Source: Acetobacter farinalis (GTDB lineage: Bacteria > Pseudomonadota > Alphaproteobacteria > Acetobacterales > Acetobacteraceae). From it: a stretch of DNA of 64,000 bases. The position numbers were made by a program, and so were the translations under genes. Each line of letters begins with the position of its first letter. The first letter of the stretch is position 1. The stretch lies in contig NZ_JAPIUX010000001.1 in the NCBI RefSeq assembly GCF_026240015.1, positions 62,001-126,000 on the forward strand. Direction: 5' to 3'. Shown here one piece after another: positions 34,503-43,502 of the stretch. The notes below the pieces were generated by a model that was not told where the DNA came from, searched no databases, and saw nothing but the letters and a program-made list of their open reading frames with translations.

Positions 34503-35936
34503 ATGGATTTTTCGTCAGTCGCGGTTCTCTGTCTGGGGGATGTGATGCTGGACCGGTTCCTGTACGGAACCATGGAACGGATATCGCCCGAGGCGCCTGT
34601 GCCCGTTCTGCTGCTGGACTCCCGGCGGGAAATGCCCGGCGGGGCGGGGAACGTGGCCAATAACGTTATTTCTCTGGGTGGCTGCGCCGTTCTGGTGGGG
34701 CTGGTCGGGCAGGATGAAGCAGGCGGCTTGCTGCGCGCGGCCCTGAAGCAGCGCCCCGGCGTGGTGGATGCCACCGTGGCGTCCCCCACGCGCCCCACCA
34801 TCTGCAAGACGCGGTTTATTGCCGTGCAGCAGCAGGTGGTTCGTGCGGATGAGGAAAGCCGCGAACCGCTCCAGCCTGAGGAAGCCGAGGCTCTGTGCCG
34901 CGCTGTCGATGCGCGGATTGATGGCGTGCAGGCTGTTGTGGTGTCCGATTACGGGAAAGGTGTGTGCAGCCCCGCCGTGCTGACGCATGTGTTCAGCGTG
35001 GCCCGCGCACGCGGTATTCCCGTGTTTGTTGACCCGAAAACAGCCGACTATACCCAGTATCGCGGGGCGACGTGCATCACCCCGAACGCGAAGGAACTGG
35101 CGCTGGCGTCCGGTATGCCGGTGGGCACGGAAGCCCAGGCGGAACTGGCGGCCCGTTCCGTCATGGCGCAGGCGGATGCCGCAGCCATCCTCGCGACACG
35201 CTCTGAAAAAGGCATGATGCTGATACGGCGCGATGCCCCGGCGCTTTCCGTGCCGGCCCGGGCGCGGGAAGTGTTCGATGTGTCCGGCGCGGGGGATACG
35301 GTGATAGCCACCATGGCGCTGGCCGTGGGGTCCGGCATGACGTTCGAGCAGGCCATGCGTGTGGCCAACGCCGCCGCTGGCGTGGTGGTGGGCAAGCTGG
35401 GTACTGCCACGGCGGATATTCAGGAAGTGCTGCACGAGCTGGACGAACAGTCCGGCCCGGATGACGTGCCACACCTGCTACCTCTCTCCGCCGCCTGCGC
35501 GCAGGTGCAGCGCTGGCAGAGCCGGGGGCTGAAGGTGGGCTTCACCAATGGTTGTTTTGATATTCTCCACCCCGGCCATGTCGGCCTGCTGGCGGAGGCC
35601 CGCGCAGCGTGTGATCGTCTGGTGGTCGCGCTCAACACGGATGCCAGCGTCAGTCGGCTGAAAGGCCCCACCCGGCCTGTCAACACACTGGCCTCCCGCG
35701 CACGGGTGATGTCCGCTATCCGGTATGTGGATGCCGTGGTCTCCTTTGACGATGATACGCCGCTGGAAACCATCCGCACCCTGATGCCGGATGTGCTCAT
35801 CAAGGGGGCGGATTACGCGCCGGAGCAGGTTGTGGGGGCTGATATCGTGCTGGAAAAAGGTGGCCGGCTGGTGCTGGCCACTCTGGCGGAAGGCCATTCG
35901 ACCACCGCGACAATCGGACGGATTCAGGACGCATGA
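34503..35936 (+). CDS. hldE: Bifunctional heptose 7-phosphate kinase / heptose 1-phosphate adenylyltransferase
   Basis: 477 residues. HldE makes ADP-heptose for the LPS inner core in two steps. Domain 1 (about residues 1-315) is a ribokinase-type kinase: GDVMLDRFLYG, PGGAGNVANNV and the catalytic DVSGAGDTVIATMAL. Domain 2 (about 340-477) is a nucleotidyltransferase: VGFTNGCFDILHPGHVGLL with the HxGH motif and LKGPTRPVN. Start ATG 34503. The stop overlaps the next ATG by 4 bases, so the epimerase-family gene is coupled. Confidence 0.96.
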   Translation: MDFSSVAVLCLGDVMLDRFLYGTMERISPEAPVPVLLLDSRREMPGGAGNVANNVISLGGCAVLVGLVGQDEAGGLLRAALKQRPGVVDATVASPTRPTICKTRFIAVQQQVVRADEESREPLQPEEAEALCRAVDARIDGVQAVVVSDYGKGVCSPAVLTHVFSVARARGIPVFVDPKTADYTQYRGATCITPNAKELALASGMPVGTEAQAELAARSVMAQADAAAILATRSEKGMMLIRRDAPALSVPARAREVFDVSGAGDTVIATMALAVGSGMTFEQAMRVANAAAGVVVGKLGTATADIQEVLHELDEQSGPDDVPHLLPLSAACAQVQRWQSRGLKVGFTNGCFDILHPGHVGLLAEARAACDRLVVALNTDASVSRLKGPTRPVNTLASRARVMSAIRYVDAVVSFDDDTPLETIRTLMPDVLIKGADYAPEQVVGADIVLEKGGRLVLATLAEGHSTTATIGRIQDA

Positions 35937-37153
35937 GTCGCACACCTCTCCCAAATCCCCTGACGGACGCCCAGACGGATGGTGCTCCGCTGCCACTGAT
36001 GGCGGTAAGGGACCGGTTTTCCGAATGGCTCTTTCAGAAGGCTCTGCCGTTCTGGGCTACCACGGGGTGTGATGGCACCCCGCAGGATCTGGCTCTGCTG
36101 GGTGCGCAGGAATGCCTGACACTGGATGGCCAGCCCGCCCTCCCGCCCTTCAAGCGGCTGCGGGTGCAGGCGCGGCAGCTGTTCGCGTTTTCATGGGCGG
36201 CGCTGCACGGGTGGGAGGAGGGAGTCTCCCGCGCTCATGGCATTTTCTGCTTTATGCTGCATGCGCACCGTGAGGACGGGGGGTGGGTTCGCTCGCTCAC
36301 GCGGGAAGGCGCTGTGCTGGACAGCACGGCAGACCTGTATGACCTTGCTTTCGTGGTGTTCGCGCTGGCCTGGTATGGTCGGCTGGAAGGTTCCGGGCGG
36401 GCGGAAGCACTGGCGCGTGAAACGCTGGGCTGGGTGCAGCAGCACATGGCCACCCCGGAGGGCGGTTTTCTGAACTGCCTGCCGGATGATGGTTCAGCCC
36501 GGCAGCAGAACCCGCACATGCATCTGCTGGAAGCCGTGCTGGCTCTGTATGTCACCACAGGGCATGAGGCGGATCTGGCTCTGGCGCATACGCTGTACCG
36601 GCTGTTCCGCACCCGTTTTCTGGACCCTGTTACGGGCACGCTGGGTGAGTTCTTCACCTCGGACTGGCAGCCCGCAGGGGCGGAGGCCGGGCAGTGGGTG
36701 GAGCCGGGGCATCATTTTGAATGGGTCTGGCTGCTGGGTGAATATAGCCGCCTGACCGGGGTGGACACCTCGGAACCCGCCATGCGCCTGTACAGCTTTG
36801 CCACCCGCTTTGGCATGGTGCCGGAAACGGGCCGGGTGCGTGATGTGCTGACACGGAGCGGCTCCGTGCTGCGTGGTGGCTCCCGCCTGTGGGTGCAGGG
36901 GGAAGCCCTGCGCGGCGTGCTGTGTCAGGACAGGCGGGACAGCCGGGGGCTGGCCGTGCGGCTGGCGGAAAACCTGCTGGACTGCTATTTTACGGGCTGC
37001 CCGGCGGGGACATGGGTGGATCAGCTTGATGCCAGCGGTGCGCCCATGGTGACAAAAATTCCCACCAGCTCGCTCTACCATATCATTACGGCGTTTGATT
37101 CGCTGGATCAGGCGGCGCGGCAGGCGGGCAGGCCGCCGGTGCAAAAGCTTTAG
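35933..37153 (+). CDS. AGE-family sugar epimerase/isomerase coupled to hldE
   Basis: 406 residues. The N-acylglucosamine 2-epimerase (AGE) fold is an alpha/alpha toroid; members epimerise or isomerise N-acetylglucosamine, mannose, cellobiose or mannose phosphate. Visible features: FKRLRVQARQLFAFSWAALH, TADLYDLAFVVFALAWYGR, NPHMHLLEAVLALY and EPGHHFEWVWLLGEYSRL (catalytic His region), with TKIPTSSLYHIITAF at the end. The ATG overlaps the hldE stop by 4 bases. That points to a role with heptose or mannose sugars in LPS, an inference; the substrate is open. Confidence 0.85.
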   Translation: MSRTPLPNPLTDAQTDGAPLPLMAVRDRFSEWLFQKALPFWATTGCDGTPQDLALLGAQECLTLDGQPALPPFKRLRVQARQLFAFSWAALHGWEEGVSRAHGIFCFMLHAHREDGGWVRSLTREGAVLDSTADLYDLAFVVFALAWYGRLEGSGRAEALARETLGWVQQHMATPEGGFLNCLPDDGSARQQNPHMHLLEAVLALYVTTGHEADLALAHTLYRLFRTRFLDPVTGTLGEFFTSDWQPAGAEAGQWVEPGHHFEWVWLLGEYSRLTGVDTSEPAMRLYSFATRFGMVPETGRVRDVLTRSGSVLRGGSRLWVQGEALRGVLCQDRRDSRGLAVRLAENLLDCYFTGCPAGTWVDQLDASGAPMVTKIPTSSLYHIITAFDSLDQAARQAGRPPVQKL

Positions 37154-37266
37154 GTGCGGCAGCACCCTTGCGGCCTCTTTCCCTGCGTTGCTCGGGCTCG
37201 GGGCTTGCAGAGGTGCGGGGCCGCCCGGCGCGGCGTGAAGGCCGCGCAGACTTTCGGGCGAAAGTC
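37153..37266 (+). promoter_or_regulatory. Cluster of stem-loops in the dnaB leader
   Basis: Between the AGE gene and dnaB three perfect hairpins are seen: 37153-37157 with 37162-37166 (5 bp, loop GGCA), 37228-37234 with 37241-37247 (7 bp, GC only, loop GTGAAG) and 37249-37255 with 37260-37266 (7 bp, loop GGGC). The last two are one base apart. No T-run follows. This could be a folded 5' leader or a processing site. Confidence 0.6.
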
Positions 37267-37310
37267 GGAAGACGTGTGTGCAAAGACCTGTTAGAACCAA
37301 CGGCGTGAGC

Positions 37311-38825
37311 ATGACCCAGACCCAACCCAAGCGGCAGGAAGAAGAAACGCTTCTGTCGCTCTCCCTTCGCCATCCTCCTGCCAACCTTGAAGCGGAGCAG
37401 GCGCTTCTGGGCGCGTTGCTGACAAACAACCGCGCCTATGACCGGGTTTCAGATTTTCTGACCGGCGCGCATTTTGCCAATCAGGTCAATGGCCGGATTT
37501 ATGATGCCATTGCCCGCCGGATTGAAAACGGCCAGCTTGCGGACCCCGTGACCCTGCGGGCCGAGCTGGAAAATTCCGGCATGCTGAATGATGTGGGCGG
37601 CATGGCCTATCTGGCCAAACTGCTGACAGCCATGGTGGGCATTATCAACGCCGGGGATTACGGCCGCGCCATTCATGATGCGTGGATACGCCGCCAGTTG
37701 ATTGATATTGGTGAGAACGTGGTGAACAGCGCCTTTGGCGCCACGTCTGACCTCTCCGGCCCGGATCAGATTGCCGCGGGGGAAGAGGCCCTGTTCCGGC
37801 TGGCTACGGAAAAGGGGCAGGATGGCGGCTTTGTGGTGTTTGACCGCGCCCTGACAGATGCCATCAAGACTGCCGAGCAGGCGTTCCGGCGCGAAGGGCA
37901 TGTATCCGGCCTGACCTCCGGCCTGCGGGATCTGGACAAGAAAACCGGTGGCCTGCACCCGTCTGACCTCATGATTCTGGCAGGGCGTCCGGCCATGGGG
38001 AAAACCGCGCTGGCCACCAAAATTGCCTTCTCCGCCGCCCGTGCGCTGATGATTGAGGCGGAAGAGAAGGGACCAGGCGTGGAGCCGACCGGGACAGTGG
38101 CCATTTTCTCTCTGGAAATGTCCGCCGAACAGCTTGCAACCCGTATCCTCTCCGAACAGGCTGAGGTTTCGGGTGAAAAAATCCGCCGTGGTGACATTGG
38201 CCAGAAAGAGTTTGACCGCTTTGTGCGTGTCAGCCGTGAACTGTCCCGCCTGCCTCTGGTGATTGATGATACGCCTGCCATCTCCCTGTCCGCCATGCGC
38301 ACCCGCTGCCGCCGCCTCAAGCGGACGCGCGGGCTGAGCCTTGTGGTGGTGGATTACCTCCAGCTGATGCGCCCCTCCGTCGGCACCCGCCCGGAAAGCC
38401 GCGTTCTGGAAATCTCCATGATTACACAGGGGTTAAAGGCAATTGCGAAGGAGCTGGAGGTGCCGGTTATCGCACTCTCCCAGCTCTCCCGTCAGGTGGA
38501 AAGCCGCGAAGACAAACGCCCGATGCTCTCGGATCTACGTGAATCCGGCTCGATCGAGCAGGACGCGGATTCCGTGATGTTTGTGTATCGTGACGAATAT
38601 TACCTCCAGCAGCGTATGCCCAAGGAAACAGCGTTTGATTCCATGGACAAATATTCTGCTGCGCTGGATGACTGGCAGCGCAAGATGGGCCTTGTGCATA
38701 ACAAGGCGGAACTTATTCTGGAAAAACAGCGTCACGGCCCCACCGGCGTCGTGCATCTGTTCTTTGAAGGTGAATACACACGCTTTGCCGATCTGGACAC
38801 GCTGCATGAAGACCAGCTTCACTGA
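37311..38825 (+). CDS. dnaB: Replicative DNA helicase DnaB
   Basis: 504 residues. The hexameric helicase that unwinds DNA at the replication fork. An N-terminal primase-interacting domain (about residues 25-150: PPANLEAEQALLGALLTNN) and a RecA-like ATPase domain: Walker A GRPAMGKTALATK, Walker B LVVVDYLQLM, Arg-finger region DLRESGSIEQDADSVMF. An insertion of acidic residues (EAEEKGPGVEPTG) sits after Walker A and is common in alphaproteobacteria. ATG 37311 is taken; a GTG at 37278 in frame is less likely. Confidence 0.96.
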   Translation: MTQTQPKRQEEETLLSLSLRHPPANLEAEQALLGALLTNNRAYDRVSDFLTGAHFANQVNGRIYDAIARRIENGQLADPVTLRAELENSGMLNDVGGMAYLAKLLTAMVGIINAGDYGRAIHDAWIRRQLIDIGENVVNSAFGATSDLSGPDQIAAGEEALFRLATEKGQDGGFVVFDRALTDAIKTAEQAFRREGHVSGLTSGLRDLDKKTGGLHPSDLMILAGRPAMGKTALATKIAFSAARALMIEAEEKGPGVEPTGTVAIFSLEMSAEQLATRILSEQAEVSGEKIRRGDIGQKEFDRFVRVSRELSRLPLVIDDTPAISLSAMRTRCRRLKRTRGLSLVVVDYLQLMRPSVGTRPESRVLEISMITQGLKAIAKELEVPVIALSQLSRQVESREDKRPMLSDLRESGSIEQDADSVMFVYRDEYYLQQRMPKETAFDSMDKYSAALDDWQRKMGLVHNKAELILEKQRHGPTGVVHLFFEGEYTRFADLDTLHEDQLH

Positions 38826-39410
38826 ACGCACGCGTGAAGGCTCCCTGTCCTGACAGGGGCCTGACTCCTGCCTGATGTGGATCTGATCAGGCTTTTGTCA
38901 TATCGTGTGGCGGCGTGTCGGAAGCTCTAGAGGCATCCGAACATGATCGTGATACGCTTACGGAATTTGCATTTCTCTTGTTCTGTTAAGCATGTTTTTC
39001 GAGGGATATCTGTCCTGAATGCAGGGGCTGCCCTTGTGTTTTCCAATGCGTTCCTGAACCCGTCTGGATCATCACGCCGGTTTGCATAACATCCCTTGTG
39101 CGGTGTTCCGATTTACAATGTTAAAGAGAATGCCGTTCAGAACGGGGAGATCATCGGTCGGAGAGGCACCATGGCTCTTCGGGAAAAGGTATGCAGAGAG
39201 GTAATTTGGTCGTCTTTCAGGTAGTAAAACCTGTGTATTTTCAGTTTTTTCACTGAGGTAATTCAGGGATTGACATTCTGACCATAATTAATTGTGTCTA
39301 AAATGACAAAATAAAGCAGAATAATTTGTATCTTTCTTGAGACGATGCTGTTAATAGTTTTTAAGAGAACATATGTTACCAAAATTTCTTCCATAAAGAG
39401 GAAAGATGCA
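38826..39410. other. AT-rich intergenic stretch between dnaB and the lipase-like gene
   Basis: 585 bases without a supported gene. The dnaB terminator is at its left end. From about 39190 the sequence becomes markedly AT-rich, unlike the chromosome around it. A 17-codon frame with a fair ribosome site (ATG 39171, stop 39222-39224) is too short to call. TTGACA at 39270-39275 could be a -35 box, but no well-spaced -10 follows. Confidence 0.6.
38870..38896 (+). terminator. Intrinsic terminator of dnaB
   Basis: GCCTGAT at 38870-38876 pairs perfectly with ATCAGGC at 38886-38892, followed by TTTT. A second small stem, CCCTGT/ACAGGG, stands just upstream. It lies 45 bases after the dnaB stop. Confidence 0.75.
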
Positions 39411-40418
39411 ATGGCATATACTGATGAACAAGTTAATTTATCTCTCAGCTTCATAACCAGCAACGGAGGGTATCAGACACAACATGATCCTGCCCTGACG
39501 TATGAGAAAATTCAAAAATCCCTGTCACTTTCCCCTGTTACGAAAAATATTTACGATAACATCGTTTTTGGACCGGCAGTTTTAAGAAAATCGCATAATG
39601 AGGGGAATTTGGATTACGATGATTATATGTTTTTCATTGTTGAGAGCAAAGTCCAGCCAGGATGTTACAAGGTCGCCATCCGTTCCACGACATCCGATCT
39701 GAACGCCTTTGAAGATATAGACGTTCTTCAGACATCCCCTTGGAACACCATCGATAGTGTTGCCCCCGATGATGCCCGGATCAGCCACGGCATGATGTTG
39801 ACCACGACGGACATTATTGGCATGACAAGCAATAACCTGCCAGCGGAGGGAAAAACGCTTGCTGGATTTTTCAAGGATATTCTTGAAAGCAGTGCCGAAC
39901 CTATCACCATAACCGTGTGCGGTCATAGTATGGCGGGGACACTGGTTCCTCTGATTGGCCTGTATCTGATAACCGAGCTGAATTCAGACAGAGCGACTGT
40001 AAACGTATTTTCTGCGGCAGGAACCACGGCCGGAAATGCTGCTTATGCCGTCTATGCCAAGGAACGTCTGAACTCTCGTCTCACGCGATTGGCAAATGAC
40101 AAAGATGTTGTCACGAAAGCGTTCTCCAAGCAGGGGCTTATAGAACTGGCAACCCTCTATGAACCCGACATTGTCGAGTCTATTGTTTTCAAAAGTCTCG
40201 CCTATCTTGCCGCAGAATTTCTCGGCGTTTACGAATACACGCATACTGCATCTCCACAGGCATTTGATACGCCGATCAACCCCGCCTTTCCGACATACGC
40301 GACACAATATCCCTACCAGCATGGCACCGCTTATCTCGAACATTTCAATCTGAAAATGGTTGTTCTTGATGAAGCCCCACAAACCGATGAAGATATTGTG
40401 ATTGTCTCGACGCATTAG
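39411..40418 (+). CDS. Class 3 lipase-like alpha/beta hydrolase
   Basis: 335 residues. The nucleophile elbow GHSMAG carries Ser173 (VCGHSMAGTLVPLIGLYL), followed by VFSAAGTTAGNAAYAVYAKE, which parallels the class 3 lipase segment GxPRVGN. Asp232 in NDKDVV and His304 or His311 near the end could complete the triad. There is no signal peptide or membrane segment. Base and codon use are clearly more AT-rich than in the neighbours, and it is flanked by terminators, so lateral gain is likely. ATG 39411 follows AAAGAGGAAAG. It may be an esterase, a phospholipase or an effector-like lipase; the substrate is unknown. Confidence 0.7.
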   Translation: MAYTDEQVNLSLSFITSNGGYQTQHDPALTYEKIQKSLSLSPVTKNIYDNIVFGPAVLRKSHNEGNLDYDDYMFFIVESKVQPGCYKVAIRSTTSDLNAFEDIDVLQTSPWNTIDSVAPDDARISHGMMLTTTDIIGMTSNNLPAEGKTLAGFFKDILESSAEPITITVCGHSMAGTLVPLIGLYLITELNSDRATVNVFSAAGTTAGNAAYAVYAKERLNSRLTRLANDKDVVTKAFSKQGLIELATLYEPDIVESIVFKSLAYLAAEFLGVYEYTHTASPQAFDTPINPAFPTYATQYPYQHGTAYLEHFNLKMVVLDEAPQTDEDIVIVSTH

Positions 40419-40425
40419 AAATTCT

Positions 40426-40476
40426 ATTCTATACTGTAGAGCTCTGGAGAATTTTCAGAATTCTACAGTATAGAAT
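40426..40476. terminator. Perfect 15-bp dyad acting as bidirectional terminator
   Basis: Bases 40426-40440 are the exact reverse complement of 40462-40476, and a few inner bases can pair as well. It lies 8 bases after the lipase-like stop and 7 bases before the end of the convergent MscS-family gene. T-rich sequence flanks it loosely on both sides. Confidence 0.7.
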
Positions 40477-40482
40477 CTTATT

Positions 40483-42939
40483 TTACTTTGAGGTGCTGGT
40501 GCTGTTCACCGTCACCGGAATATGGTTTTTCTGAAAAGCCTGCCACAGGGCGAACAGGGCCTGGCTGCGCACTGTGGCTGTATCCATCCCCACACGGGCG
40601 CGGGCGGTGCCGGTCATGAGGGCGGAGCCATCCGCAACGGAGGTGATGCTCGCCGTGGGTTCGGGCTGCTCTTCCACATTCTCGCAGGCGGCCAGAGTGC
40701 TTGTCATCACATCCATGGCTTTTTGCAGGTCCGAGGTAAAGGGCAGTTGCAGCACAATGGTAAAGACCCCCGGCTTTTCCGCTCGTGTGGCATTGCGCAC
40801 CGCGGAGGTGATGAACTGGGAGTTCGGCACGATCATGGTGGAGCCATCAGCCAGTTTGATGTTGGTGGACCGCACGCTGATGCGTGCGACCTCGCCATGT
40901 GCGCCGGCAATATCCACCACATCGCCAATGGAGACAGGGCGTTCGGCCATCAGGATAATGCCGGAAACAAAGTTCTGCACAATGGACTGCAAGCCAAAAC
41001 CAATCCCGACGGAAAGCGCACTGACAACCCATGTCATGCTCTTGACCGTGACCCCCAGCGCGGTGGCCATGCACAGGCCGATGATAATCCAGGTACTGTA
41101 GGTCAGAATATTCAGGATGGAGGCCTGTGTGCCGATATCCAGCCGTGTGGTGGGGAAAAAACGCTGGCGGAACCAGTTTCTCACCAGACGGATGGCGTAA
41201 TGGCCCAGAATGGGCAATCCGGCGCAGAGCATCATGGCATCGAGCGAGAGGTTGAAGCTGTCTTCCGTTGTTGCGCCCCGCCCGTTGAAAATAGACAGGA
41301 TACGGTGGCCGACCTGTGTGGGGTCAAAATCCGCGCCGGAGGTGGCGACAGAGAACGCCACAACCAGCAGAAATACATTGATCAGCCCCGGCACAACCAC
41401 GCAGGCCTGATTAACCAGCCGGGCCGGAAGACCAAGTGCGATCATCCGCGCGCCCACGGGCGCGGTGGAGGGAAACACACTGTTGCCCAGTGCCGTGGCC
41501 AGCATGGAAATCAGCAGCAGGCCGGTCATGGTGACAGCCATGACAGAAAGCCATGAGATAATGGCGTAGGCCAGCGGGATATACCCGGTGAACACCGCCG
41601 CCCAGCATACAAAGCAGATGGTGCTGGCGAGTGTTTTCAAGAACGGCACAAGGCTGGTGGAGCTGGGTGGCGCGTTATCCTCCTTTGCAGAGAGGCGGAG
41701 CTGGCGCGGAATGGCAAACAGCAGCGGGCTGACAGCCAGAGTATACAGCCCGTCCATAAGCTGGGTGGGCAGCAGGCCAAGGCTGCTTTTGGTGTCGATA
41801 TAACGCAGCACCCCGCGCACGATCAGCGCTCCGGCAAACCAGACGGGAAAGAGCCGAAGGTTGCGCGCCAGTGTGTCCGACATGGGAAAAACGCGCCATT
41901 TCGGCCTGCGGGAGAACAGGCAGATCCCCATCTCCAGCGCAAAACCGCAGAGCGGGACTTGTGCTGCCACCATTTCAGCCAGAGTGTTGAGGTCATCCGA
42001 CAGCGCATCATTGTTAAAACTGATGGCGCTCCATGTGATCTGGAATGCAGCCCCCCATGCCACGATACCAACAAGTGCGCAGAGTACCGCCGCGGTAATG
42101 GGGCGGACGCGCCCTGCGGGCATGAAGCGTGAAACCAGCATGCGCACCGGGGTATGGCAGAGGACATGCAGAGCCAGCAGCACTGCGGAAAGCACCATGG
42201 CTCCCAGTGTCAGCAGCGCATGGCGGCTGGAAAACGCAGCTTTCAGAACCGCGCCGCTCTCCTGCGCCAGTGCGGAAATGCGCGCTTTGTCCTGCGGTGC
42301 CGTGGCGGAAAGCTGGGACCAGAAATTGACCCCGAGCGGAGAGGGGAAGCGCTGGGTCATGGTGGCCTGCTGGATGGCCGTGCCATGCTGGCGGAGTTCC
42401 AGCAGCAATTGCTGGGCTTCAAGCTGGTACAGCCGCAGGCGGGTGATGCGTCCGGTAATATCCCGCAGGCGGGCTGTCAGCACTTTACGCTGCTGGGTGA
42501 TGGACTCCGGTTCGCTGGGGTCCGGTTTGCCCAGAATATCCACAAAGCTCTGATAAACACCCTCATATGGCTTGATCTGCGCCAGCAGGGTGTCCGCCTT
42601 GGAAGAGACGGCTGTGGCGCGCCGCAGCAGCGTGGTCAGCGCGTTGCCGTTCTGCGTGACGGAATATTCTTTCTGGCTGTTCAGATAGACGGCGCGGAGT
42701 TCATCGCCCATCGCGTTCAGGGTGTCATCGGACACAAAAAGCGTGATGTCGGTAATCAGTGGGGCGGTGGGGGCCTTGGGGGGTGTTTGTGGGGCAGTGG
42801 CGGCAGGTGTGGCCGTGGCAGAGGGCGTAGCGGCTGTCTCAGCCCCCCACGCCGGAGTGCCTGAGAGCGCAGGGGAGAGCAGCCCCGCAAGAACCATGCA
42901 CAGAACTGGAAAAAAAACGCGGAACGTCTTGCAGGTCAT
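40483..42939 (-). CDS. Large MscS-family mechanosensitive channel
   Basis: 818 residues. A signal peptide (cleavage near PAWGAE) precedes a Thr/Pro/Ala-rich stretch and a periplasmic coiled-coil region (about residues 65-195), resembling DUF3772-type extensions. Around ten membrane helices follow (about 235-640). The MscS core is clear: VSALSVGIGFGLQSIVQNFV (pore helix TM3) and the beta domain ERPVSIGDVVDIAGAHGEV and NIKLADGSTMIVPNSQFITS, ending in a small alpha/beta domain. The channel would open under hypo-osmotic membrane tension. The leader shows an inverted repeat covering the ribosome site. Confidence 0.92.
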   Translation of the reverse strand: MTCKTFRVFFPVLCMVLAGLLSPALSGTPAWGAETAATPSATATPAATAPQTPPKAPTAPLITDITLFVSDDTLNAMGDELRAVYLNSQKEYSVTQNGNALTTLLRRATAVSSKADTLLAQIKPYEGVYQSFVDILGKPDPSEPESITQQRKVLTARLRDITGRITRLRLYQLEAQQLLLELRQHGTAIQQATMTQRFPSPLGVNFWSQLSATAPQDKARISALAQESGAVLKAAFSSRHALLTLGAMVLSAVLLALHVLCHTPVRMLVSRFMPAGRVRPITAAVLCALVGIVAWGAAFQITWSAISFNNDALSDDLNTLAEMVAAQVPLCGFALEMGICLFSRRPKWRVFPMSDTLARNLRLFPVWFAGALIVRGVLRYIDTKSSLGLLPTQLMDGLYTLAVSPLLFAIPRQLRLSAKEDNAPPSSTSLVPFLKTLASTICFVCWAAVFTGYIPLAYAIISWLSVMAVTMTGLLLISMLATALGNSVFPSTAPVGARMIALGLPARLVNQACVVVPGLINVFLLVVAFSVATSGADFDPTQVGHRILSIFNGRGATTEDSFNLSLDAMMLCAGLPILGHYAIRLVRNWFRQRFFPTTRLDIGTQASILNILTYSTWIIIGLCMATALGVTVKSMTWVVSALSVGIGFGLQSIVQNFVSGIILMAERPVSIGDVVDIAGAHGEVARISVRSTNIKLADGSTMIVPNSQFITSAVRNATRAEKPGVFTIVLQLPFTSDLQKAMDVMTSTLAACENVEEQPEPTASITSVADGSALMTGTARARVGMDTATVRSQALFALWQAFQKNHIPVTVNSTSTSK

Positions 42940-42941
42940 AA

Positions 42942-43016
42942 GTCTTCTCTAAACTCCGGCACACGGAACGTGGAGGGTCAACGTGCCAGAGAACCTGGAG
43001 GTTGCGAAGAGAAGAC
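42942..43016 (-). promoter_or_regulatory. Leader inverted repeat covering the ribosome site of the MscS-family gene
   Basis: On the - strand the purine-rich AGAGAAGAC just before the start codon (complement of 42942-42950) is matched by a perfect complement 57 bases upstream (complement of 43008-43016). A smaller stem (42958-42962 with 42983-42987) is nested inside. Pairing would hide the only candidate Shine-Dalgarno sequence. Regulation by RNA folding is an inference. Confidence 0.5.
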
Positions 43017-43125
43017 TGGAGCAGGGCCGGAGAACCCGCCCGGAAGGCCGGGTTTCAGGAGGGTTTTCCGGAAGAGTGTCTGGAGCGTTTTCCGGTGTGT
43101 GTCCCGGTACGCTTTCTGGCGGACT

Positions 43126-43371
43126 TCAGGAAGAGGATTTCCTGTGGCTTCTCTTCTTGCCGGGCTTGGCATCGGCCTTCTGGGCAACCGGACTGGTGCT
43201 TTCAGCCGTGGTGGCCGTGCTGCTGTCCTGCCGCGTTTCCTGCAGATGGTCCTTGAAACCGTACTTTTCCCACTGTGCCGGCGTGGTCATGTGGCGCGGC
43301 TCCTGCTTGCCAAAGAGCCCGCATGAGCAGAGCGCAAAAGCACATATCACCATCAGAACCGCGTTTTTCAT
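43126..43371 (-). CDS. Small lipoprotein downstream of mlaF, function unknown
   Basis: 81 residues. A short lipoprotein signal with lipobox LCSC (Cys17, then GLFG) is followed by a hydrophilic tail rich in Ser, Thr, Lys and Asp, including PAQWEKYGFKDHLQETRQD and a basic end KPGKKRSHRKSSS. It has no recognisable domain. It is 131 bases after mlaF on the same strand and could belong to that operon. The basic tail could interact with peptidoglycan or LPS, a guess only. Confidence 0.7.
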   Translation of the reverse strand: MKNAVLMVICAFALCSCGLFGKQEPRHMTTPAQWEKYGFKDHLQETRQDSSTATTAESTSPVAQKADAKPGKKRSHRKSSS

Positions 43372-43502
43372 GTCTTGTTCCTGTGTTTCAGTCCGGTTCT
43401 GCTTCTATCTCATCCGGCGGGGAGGGGGGCAAGCAGCCGCTTGAAAAAAGCTTCAGAAAAACATGTGCGCCGCCGGAGCGCGGGAGAGAGGCCGGGCCGG
43501 GT

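Noticed and set aside
39171..39224. 17-codon frame with a fair ribosome site before the lipase-like gene
   Set aside because: Too short and without similarity; could be a leader peptide, but there is no supporting structure.
42970..43326. 118-codon + strand frame with a hydrophobic stretch
   Set aside because: It overlaps the lipoprotein gene on the other strand and has no ribosome site; the lipobox makes the - strand gene more credible.
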